From: CAZRNB01 sp964601355
GTDB lineage: Bacteria; Planctomycetota; Phycisphaerae; Sedimentisphaerales; Anaerobacaceae
Reading direction: 5' to 3'
Assembly (NCBI GenBank): GCA_964601355.1
Contig: CAZRNB010000057.1
Span: 1 to 18,283, forward strand
DNA length: 18,283 nucleotides
The notes under the pieces are model-generated. The model was not told the origin of the DNA. It did no database searches and saw only the letters and a list, made by a program, of their open reading frames with translations. Position numbers and translations under genes: made by a program. This document shows positions 13,494 to 18,283 of the stretch, piece by piece. Numbering within the stretch: the stretch's first letter is position 1; each line of letters begins with the position of its first letter.

Positions 13494-15326
13494 ATGTCCA
13501 ACAGAATCGACTTTTATCAACCCGCTCTATCGCAATTGACGATTCCCTGTGCGACCGTTTCAGTCCTGCTGGATGGGGCTTTATGTCCCGACCTTGAAGT
13601 GATAGAGGTCGTCCGCAACGGCTGGCCGGAATTTAGCTGGGCGAGATTATCCTATAATCCAGCCGCACAGCAGAAGCCGAACAATCTGCCCGCAGAACAG
13701 CTCGAAGCCGAATTTGCTATGGGAAAATCTCTCTGCATTCGACAGACTTATAACGGCATTCCGCCTGGAGCAGCCGTTTTTAGTCTGCCAATATTTGAAG
13801 GTCAGATAGAAGCCATCGAGACTAAAATAGATGCCCAAGGTGAAAAAGTTCAGATTATAGCTAAGGACTTCAGCGCAGCCTTTTCACGGATTGCCGTTTA
13901 CGGTCAACGAGTCGCGGGCCCGGACGATTCGACTTTATTTTTAAGCGGTTTTGACACGATATTTAATATAGACGGCAAGCCCAACGCCGGCAAAAATCCT
14001 GCCATAGTCAATGGCAAAAGCTACTCAATCTTTTGTGCCGAGCCGAAACAAAGTAGACTCTTCTACGTCGCAGAAGTTATTGATTATTTGCTTTGCGAAT
14101 ATGTGTTATCAGGATGCTTACAGACACCCGGCATTGAGCAGCTTAGGACACTAACCGAAAATCGGAGCATTCGTGACCTTGACGTCACCGGGCTGAACCT
14201 GTTAGAAGCTCTGCAGCGGTGTTGCGAATGGGCTAACCTTAGGTACAAATTTGTTCCTCGTCTGGCCGAGACCGGACCCAAACAAGCAATTGTATTCTAT
14301 AAAAACGACACCGGCAGAACTATTGAGCTGAGCTGCCAGCAGCGGGGCGAGCAGCTTAGCATATCAAAGACAAACATAGCCGCCCTTTCCGGCAGCAAAA
14401 ACTTTTGGCCTATCACGCACAAATATATTGGCCAGGGGGATTTTAAGGTTTATGAGGCGACATTCGAGCTTGTAAAGGCCTGGGACTCCGCGGATGAGAC
14501 AATTGATTATGAAAAATTCTCGCCCTCTACAAATCCGCTCTTTTATAAAGTAAAGGATGTATATCGCAAATGGTGTCTCAACGAGGCAGGTGACTACAGC
14601 GGCCCTCCGTACAATCAGCAAGAGCCCTTTGACTTTTCAGAGATTTTCGGGAACAGCAACTTTGCCCGCAGACGGCGGCGTTTTTGGCCAGCCTTATCCA
14701 CCGATAAGAATAATAAGTCGCTGGGCTACTTCCTGCAGGTTTCTTTCGATGGTGTTAACTGGTGGCAGTATCTGTACGCCTTCAACAATCTTCTCGATGA
14801 GTGTGGGATATGGCTCAGCAGCGATCAGCTCGACGTCAACACCTGGATAGCGGCGTTAAAGAAGGTGCTGCGGTTTAGGATGACGGCGTCGGTAGTTAGC
14901 GATGAAAGATTGAGCTGTGAAGCCGTTGATGGTCCGATAGGCTCTGCCGCTTCTGCGATCGAGCAGGTAATCTCTTTGCCCCGGCAGTTTAAATACCGCA
15001 AGGTCTCCAGCCAGAGCATCTTCGCAAATTCAACCGATGTGTCACTCGGCTTACCAGATGAAGCTGATGATTCCGCTGCGCTTTGTGAGTTTGTCCGGCA
15101 CAAAGCAGCAAGCCCGTCGCAGATTATTGAGACTGCCGAGGTACAGACGCCAAGCTTAATGCTCGATTACAGATCTGGTGACATAGTTTCTACAAGTCCT
15201 GAAAGCAGAGATTTATTAAACTTCCGATGTGACAACCGAAGTATCAGCCGGATAGAAAGGGTGCAGATGGATTTTCAAAAGCAGTGCACGAATTTGAAAA
15301 TCGTGCGACAAAGAAGAAACGTTTAG
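13494..15326 (+). CDS. Large phage protein, possible tail-hub/baseplate protein
   Basis: 610 residues from ATG 13494. The longer frame from 13425 starts inside an inverted repeat and is rejected; GAGGA lies about 13 bases upstream of 13494. The N-terminal part (residues about 15-145) reads as a beta-barrel-like region with CATVSVLLDGALCPDLEVIE, then IFEGQIEAIETKIDAQGEKV and QIIAKDFSAAFSRIAVYGQR. This resembles the first domain of tail-hub proteins (Mu gp44, T4 gp27, P2 gpD type), but it is a fold-level impression only. A Cys-rich helical region follows (LLEALQRCCEWANLRYKFVP). The long C-terminal half, with RRRRRFWPALSTDKNN and many Trp/Tyr residues, is unrecognised. No lysozyme domain is seen. 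The TAG stop (15324-15326) is part of the following hairpin repeat unit. Confidence 0.5.
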   Translation: MSNRIDFYQPALSQLTIPCATVSVLLDGALCPDLEVIEVVRNGWPEFSWARLSYNPAAQQKPNNLPAEQLEAEFAMGKSLCIRQTYNGIPPGAAVFSLPIFEGQIEAIETKIDAQGEKVQIIAKDFSAAFSRIAVYGQRVAGPDDSTLFLSGFDTIFNIDGKPNAGKNPAIVNGKSYSIFCAEPKQSRLFYVAEVIDYLLCEYVLSGCLQTPGIEQLRTLTENRSIRDLDVTGLNLLEALQRCCEWANLRYKFVPRLAETGPKQAIVFYKNDTGRTIELSCQQRGEQLSISKTNIAALSGSKNFWPITHKYIGQGDFKVYEATFELVKAWDSADETIDYEKFSPSTNPLFYKVKDVYRKWCLNEAGDYSGPPYNQQEPFDFSEIFGNSNFARRRRRFWPALSTDKNNKSLGYFLQVSFDGVNWWQYLYAFNNLLDECGIWLSSDQLDVNTWIAALKKVLRFRMTASVVSDERLSCEAVDGPIGSAASAIEQVISLPRQFKYRKVSSQSIFANSTDVSLGLPDEADDSAALCEFVRHKAASPSQIIETAEVQTPSLMLDYRSGDIVSTSPESRDLLNFRCDNRSISRIERVQMDFQKQCTNLKIVRQRRNV

Positions 15327-15368
15327 CCCCCCAATCCTTCGACCTTGCTCAGGACAGGTTTATTGGGG
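15327..15368. repeat. Family hairpin with an unrelated motif in its loop
   Basis: gtttagCCCCCCAAT (to 15335) and ATTGGGG (15362-15368) are the two halves of the spacer hairpin seen at 4404-4430. The loop here is 26 bases (15336-15361) and contains CTTCGACCTTGCTCAGGACA, a motif I recall as widespread in intergenic DNA of environmental bacteria. The layout looks like an insertion into the loop of an existing hairpin. Confidence 0.65.
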
Positions 15369-15386
15369 TGTTCTTATAGGTGAAAA

Positions 15387-15680
15387 ATGATGCATGACAT
15401 GATCAATACAGAAAGTTTAAAAGAAGTATCGGTTGTCACGTCGCCTGGCGCAAGGACTGCTGCCTGGGCAGTAAAAGTCAAAAGCCTTTCCTCTTACAAT
15501 CTATATAACGTCTGTGCGATGCAGATAGGTGAGCCTGGGTCACTGCCGGTCGAGATAGGCCAACAAATGCAGGCGGTCAACCTGGCCGAATCTTTTCTTA
15601 ACCAGGGGACATTATCAGCCGGTACTTATGCCGTAATGACCAGAGCTGGAGACAAGAATGTCTTTTATGCAAAACCGTAA
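15387..15680 (+). CDS. Small phage protein, unassigned (97 aa)
   Basis: 97 residues from ATG 15387 (adjacent ATGs at 15390 and 15399 are alternatives), preceded by AGGTG. The sequence has a beta-hairpin-rich middle (VKVKSLSSYNLYNVCAMQIG) and a C-terminal AGTYAVMTRAGDKNVFYAKP. The central LPVEIGQQMQAVNLAESFLN looks helical. No known motif. Its place after the hub-like gene and before a small membrane gene makes it a minor structural or late protein by position. No signal peptide or membrane segment is seen. Confidence 0.55.
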   Translation: MMHDMINTESLKEVSVVTSPGARTAAWAVKVKSLSSYNLYNVCAMQIGEPGSLPVEIGQQMQAVNLAESFLNQGTLSAGTYAVMTRAGDKNVFYAKP

Positions 15681-15683
15681 TCA

Positions 15684-15713
15684 GTTATGAGTTCGTAGTT
15701 CGTCGATGAACTA
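15684..15713. repeat. GTTCAT-type inverted repeat, copy of the capsid spacer word
   Basis: The 18 bases 15684-15701 are the exact reverse complement of 5032-5049 in the spacer before the capsid gene. TAGTTC (15696-15701) and GAACTA (15708-15713) make a local hairpin with a six-base loop. AAAGG precedes the following ATG. Confidence 0.75.
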
Positions 15714-15750
15714 TCAACTATAAACAATGAGCTAAAAGTAAAGGTTAGTT

Positions 15751-16032
15751 ATGGGCGAGAATAACACACGAACATGGCAGTTTAACCGCCAGATAAACGT
15801 ATCTACACTTGTTCAGATTTTTTTTCTGGCGGCTTTGATTGTGGGAAGCTGGGTCAATCTTCAAAGGTAACTCGATCTGCTTCAGCACGATGTCACTACA
15901 CTGCTGCAGAGCCAGAAGGACTTTCAGGTAAAGCTGGAGCTGCTTTCGGAAAAATGTGTCTCGCATGAATATCGTATGCGGGCGATTGAGAAGCATATCT
16001 CAAAAGATGGTCTGTTTGACGAACCTTTTTGA
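15751..16032 (+). pseudogene. Small phage membrane/coiled-coil protein broken by an in-frame TAA
   Basis: ATG 15751 after AAAGG opens a 39-codon frame that stops at TAA 15868-15870. The same frame then continues for 53 codons to TGA 16030-16032. Before the stop: a polar N-terminus and a membrane segment LVQIFFLAALIVGSW (residues 20-34). After it: a coiled coil with LDLLQHDVTTLLQSQKDFQV and KLELLSEKCV. The two parts form one sensible protein of 93 positions: NLQR-stop-LDLLQ, where CAA (Gln) to TAA is the simplest change. N-terminal membrane anchor plus coiled coil is common in small late phage proteins of holin or holin-like type. It may be a true nonsense mutation or a sequencing error; neighbouring genes use TAA as a normal stop, so recoding is unlikely. 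Confidence 0.65.
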
Positions 16033-16238
16033 ACTTAATAAACATATCTAAAGAACAAAAATGTTTATAGTTTTCATAAAAACAAAAGAAAACTTGGCCA
16101 TTAATCCGATAAATATATAGGTAGTGCTATTATTTTTTGTAGATTTAAGAGGTCAGATGCATTATAATTAGTTTTGATAAGCAAAATTTATAGAAGCAAA
16201 TCAAATCGAAATTACGAATAAAGAAATTTTTTAGACTT
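16033..16238. other. AT-rich spacer between phage block and PIN module
   Basis: 206 bases without a gene. TAAACAT (16039-16045) and ATGTTTA (16061-16067) form a weak AT stem followed by T-rich sequence, at best a weak terminator for the phage block. A perfect TATAAT is at 16163-16168, but the nearest TTGTAG is 20 bases upstream, so it is only a weak promoter candidate for the gene at 16239. The base composition shifts to AT-rich from here on. Confidence 0.35.
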
Positions 16239-16985
16239 ATGGGCAATAAAACCTCGCAAAAAAATATTCTCAGATTAGAAATCTCTGGTCCAAAAATAAC
16301 CGCAGATAAGTTTTCAAAAAGTGTTCGAACCTTTTTTGACTTAATCAACGATGTTGCAACAGATGTTGCAGGAAAACGAAAGGTAATTGAATGGATAGTG
16401 TCTGCTGAGCAAGGGAGTATTGCTATATGCGCCAAGCCCGAGTCCTTGAATGGTTCTCCGGAAATAGTATCTCGATTTATTCGTGTATTCGATGCAGGTA
16501 TTAAAGCAATTAGTAAAAGAACTCGTCGTCCTGCACACTTTTCGGATAGCGCGCTAAAGAATTTGTTTGAGTTAGGAAATATTGTCGGACTTGGTGATCA
16601 AGGATTAGACCATGTGAGAATCCGAATAAACGAAAGCTGCGATGAACTATCTCCTGCAAGTGTTGCATATGTGGACGAAATATTAGGGACTCCTACAAGT
16701 GCTTACGGCACGATTGAAGGGCGCCTTTTAGCCTTGAAGGTAAAGGGTAGATTGAATTTTTCAGTATATGAAATGCTAACAAACCGCGAGGTAAAATGCT
16801 TTTTCGGCGATGAAATATACGATGATGTTATTGCTGCGATCAGAAAGCGTGTTTCAGTATATGGGATGATTAGGTATCGCAAAAGTGGTGAACCGGCAAG
16901 TATCGAAATAGAGGAATTAAAGGTATTTCCGAACGAAGATGAACTGCCCAGTTTTTCTGATATGATAGGAATATTGAAAGAATAA
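16239..16985 (+). CDS. Uncharacterised protein paired with a PIN nuclease (antitoxin-like position)
   Basis: 248 residues from ATG 16239; no Shine-Dalgarno is seen. Two parts are visible. Residues 1-150 are mixed alpha/beta, beginning ILRLEISGPKITADKFSKSV, with WIVSAEQGSIAICAKPESLN. Residues about 156-230 form a separate unit (YGTIEGRLLALKVKGRLNFS, VSVYGMIRYRKSGEPASIEI) with a small beta-barrel (OB-like) look. I recall similar proteins directly upstream of PIN nucleases, but I know of no defined function for them. It ends one base before the PIN gene start, so translation is probably coupled. By position it could be an antitoxin or a partner subunit, though it is much larger than ordinary VapB proteins and no DNA-binding motif was recognised. 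Codons are AT-rich relative to the phage block. Confidence 0.7.
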   Translation: MGNKTSQKNILRLEISGPKITADKFSKSVRTFFDLINDVATDVAGKRKVIEWIVSAEQGSIAICAKPESLNGSPEIVSRFIRVFDAGIKAISKRTRRPAHFSDSALKNLFELGNIVGLGDQGLDHVRIRINESCDELSPASVAYVDEILGTPTSAYGTIEGRLLALKVKGRLNFSVYEMLTNREVKCFFGDEIYDDVIAAIRKRVSVYGMIRYRKSGEPASIEIEELKVFPNEDELPSFSDMIGILKE

Positions 16986-16986
16986 A

Positions 16987-17445
16987 ATGGCTATTATTCA
17001 AATTTACTGGGACTCAAACTGCTTCTTAGGCATTTTCAATAATGAAATTGACAAGGTTAAGAAGTGTAAAGGCACAATTACCAAAGCCGAAAGTGGAGAC
17101 TTGATAATAGTTACATCTGCAATCACCTTAGTAGAAGTAATCAGACTAAAAGGAAGACCACGACTAAAGAAGGACGCTGAAAGAAAGATTGTTGATTTCT
17201 TTAAGCATCAATATATTGTTGTGCACAATTTGGACAGAATGGCTGCGGAAAAAGCGCGTGAGCTAATGTGGAAGCACCCCGACCTTTTGCCCAAAGATTC
17301 TGTTCATGTAGCAACAGCAATCCTCCGTAAAATACCAAAGATGCATACGTTTGATCAGGAATTACTAAAGCTCGATAATAAATATGGCGATCCTAAACTT
17401 TGCATCTGCGAGCCCGATATAGAACATCAAGGGGAACTTTTTTAG
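16987..17445 (+). CDS. PIN-domain nuclease (VapC-like toxin)
   Basis: 152 residues. A complete PIN domain is readable with all four acidic residues: D9 in IYWDSNCFLGIF, E50 in ITLVEVIRLKG, D104 in LPKDSVHVATAIL and D123 in MHTFDQELLKL. PIN domains are Mg-dependent RNases; in VapC toxins they cut tRNA, rRNA or mRNA and are held inactive by a partner antitoxin. The start ATG lies two bases after the stop of the 248-residue gene (one-base gap), so the pair forms one coupled unit. The gene follows the phage block and precedes, convergently, a spore-photoproduct-lyase-type gene only 25 bases away, with no terminator between them. The partner is not a typical VapB, so the toxin label is inferred from the domain and the operon layout. 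Confidence 0.85.
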   Translation: MAIIQIYWDSNCFLGIFNNEIDKVKKCKGTITKAESGDLIIVTSAITLVEVIRLKGRPRLKKDAERKIVDFFKHQYIVVHNLDRMAAEKARELMWKHPDLLPKDSVHVATAILRKIPKMHTFDQELLKLDNKYGDPKLCICEPDIEHQGELF

Positions 17446-17470
17446 CAAATACTGAAAACACATATCTTTG

Positions 17471-18250
17471 TCAAATAATGCAATTGCATTTTCCAAATAT
17501 GCATTGATCTTTGAAAATGTCCCAAATCTCAGGAGTTTCCCGACAAAGACTAATAGAGACTTTCCTATCGAAGCTACGAATGACCTCCATCAAAAAACTA
17601 TAAAATTCAATGCGTTGTTTGGGCAGATAACGGAGCTTCAAATCGGAGGCGCCTTTGACAAATCCATAATTCAAAAGGCCGGCAGCTCGATCGCCGTATG
17701 CCTGTTTGGCAAGATAAAAATGTCCCGGCAGCAGCCTTAACATACCGAGTGTAATATTCTCAGGTATGATGACTGTCAATGTTTGTTCGATTAAATCTGC
17801 GTATCCCGCCTGCCAATCAGGATAAAAAATGCCTGGATCAATACGCAGCCGAATGCGATAGCCGTGCTCCTGACAGAGCTTTGCGGCTTTGATTCGCTCC
17901 ATGAGATTTGCTGTGCCAGATTCATGTGCCTGGATAATCTGTTGGCTGTTAATACTCCAGGAAACAACCGTTTGCGGATTAGGCTCGATGGTAAGCAGGT
18001 TATTTATATTGCTGCTTTTGGTCAGCAGCATCAAAAAGCCGTTATGAAAATCGGCAAAAAAAGGAATCAGCATTGTCGAAAGATTTGTCACGTGATCAAG
18101 AGCAAGGCTATCCAGCATCTCGCCCATGTTGAAGCTGATCTTGCCACCGGCAATAGCTATTGTCTTGCGTATTTGTTTGAACATCGTGTCGTAGTTGATG
18201 TTGATTTTAATAAATGGAGCGTATTTGCGTATACCCCTACCCATTGTCAA
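17471..18250 (-). CDS. Spore photoproduct lyase-family protein, C-terminal part only (5' end missing or broken)
   Basis: 259 residues from TTG 18250 (or 257 from ATG 18244). The frame has the SPL-family pattern: NMGEMLDSLALDHVTNLS (the usual GEFxDSLALD region), LLTKSSNINNLL, VVSWSINSQQIIQAHESGTA, LMERIKAAKLCQEHGYRIRL, IDPGIFYPDW and a C-terminal ISLCRETPEIWD with KCNC. SPL-family enzymes are radical-SAM proteins that reverse spore thymine photoproducts, or relatives of unknown substrate. The N-terminal 80-100 residues with CxxxCxxC are absent: upstream in frame there is a TAA at 18269-18271 and the window ends 12 bases later. The read-through TTLFSVLTM before residue 1 falls where the cysteine motif would be expected. 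The gene is therefore truncated, frameshifted or decayed, or the sequence there has an error. Confidence 0.7.
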   Translation of the reverse strand: MTMGRGIRKYAPFIKININYDTMFKQIRKTIAIAGGKISFNMGEMLDSLALDHVTNLSTMLIPFFADFHNGFLMLLTKSSNINNLLTIEPNPQTVVSWSINSQQIIQAHESGTANLMERIKAAKLCQEHGYRIRLRIDPGIFYPDWQAGYADLIEQTLTVIIPENITLGMLRLLPGHFYLAKQAYGDRAAGLLNYGFVKGASDLKLRYLPKQRIEFYSFLMEVIRSFDRKVSISLCRETPEIWDIFKDQCIFGKCNCII

Positions 18251-18283
18251 GACAGAAAACAGGGTTGTTTAAGGTGGACTCGT

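Noticed and set aside
4990..15750. CRISPR array from the repeated short words in spacers
   Set aside because: The words are palindromic, lie between genes and vary in spacing; there is no regular repeat-spacer structure and no cas gene.
15751..16032. Alternative genetic code with TAA read as Gln
   Set aside because: Many intact neighbours end in TAA at sensible places, so a single nonsense change or sequence error is simpler.
17468..17740. Plus-strand 90-codon open frame at the right end
   Set aside because: It is antisense to the SPL-family frame, which has clear family motifs.

Overview
The window reads as a metagenome-derived bacterial scaffold: mid-GC coding DNA, standard stop codons, strong AAGGAG-type ribosome sites in the central block, and one 100-N assembly gap. 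The phylum cannot be fixed from sequence alone. The spacer style (runs of small C/G-rich and AATTC-type palindromes) and a compact phage cassette next to an ABC-ATPase recall uncultivated Planctomycetota-like genomes, but that is recollection and not proof.

Left end (1-2530). On the minus strand, a two-HTH regulator (691-1107) precedes a soluble ABC ATPase that runs off the left edge (1-674). A 424-base gene-free stretch follows. It carries a cluster of CCACGGG-type hairpins resembling a non-autonomous IS200/IS605-type (PATE/REP-like) element. An 18-base word is repeated at the two ends of this stretch, once over the regulator's promoter and once just after a predicted promoter for a plus-strand PfkB/ribokinase-family sugar kinase (1568-2530).

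Centre (2849-16032). This is one co-oriented block of virion genes: SPP1-type portal, coiled-coil scaffold-like protein, SU10/DUF5309-type major capsid protein, head-adaptor-like protein (interrupted by the N gap), two small or beta-rich structural proteins, a beta-helix tailspike/pectate-lyase-like protein, three small structural proteins, a LamG-domain protein, a 610-residue tail-hub-like protein, a 97-residue protein and a small membrane plus coiled-coil gene broken by a TAA. No terminase, tape-measure protein, protease, endolysin or integrase is visible, so this is a partial, defective or domesticated phage cassette unless the missing genes lie outside the window. Nearly every spacer in the block holds a perfect inverted repeat placed between a stop codon and the next ribosome site. 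Several share the consensus tttagCCCCC-loop-GGGGGttc. Others are built from AATTC, GTTCAT or ATCGAG words, and some words recur kilobases apart.

Right end (16033-18283). A more AT-rich segment holds a tightly coupled pair: a 248-residue uncharacterised protein and a PIN-domain nuclease with all four acidic residues (toxin-antitoxin-like). Convergent to it is a spore-photoproduct-lyase-family gene whose 5' part, with the radical-SAM cysteines, is missing or broken near the right edge.

The observations most worth checking are the artefactual N gap (a 55-base exact duplicate on both sides that joins in frame), the spacer palindrome families including one with a foreign-looking insert in its loop, the shared 18-base putative operator, and the PIN module.
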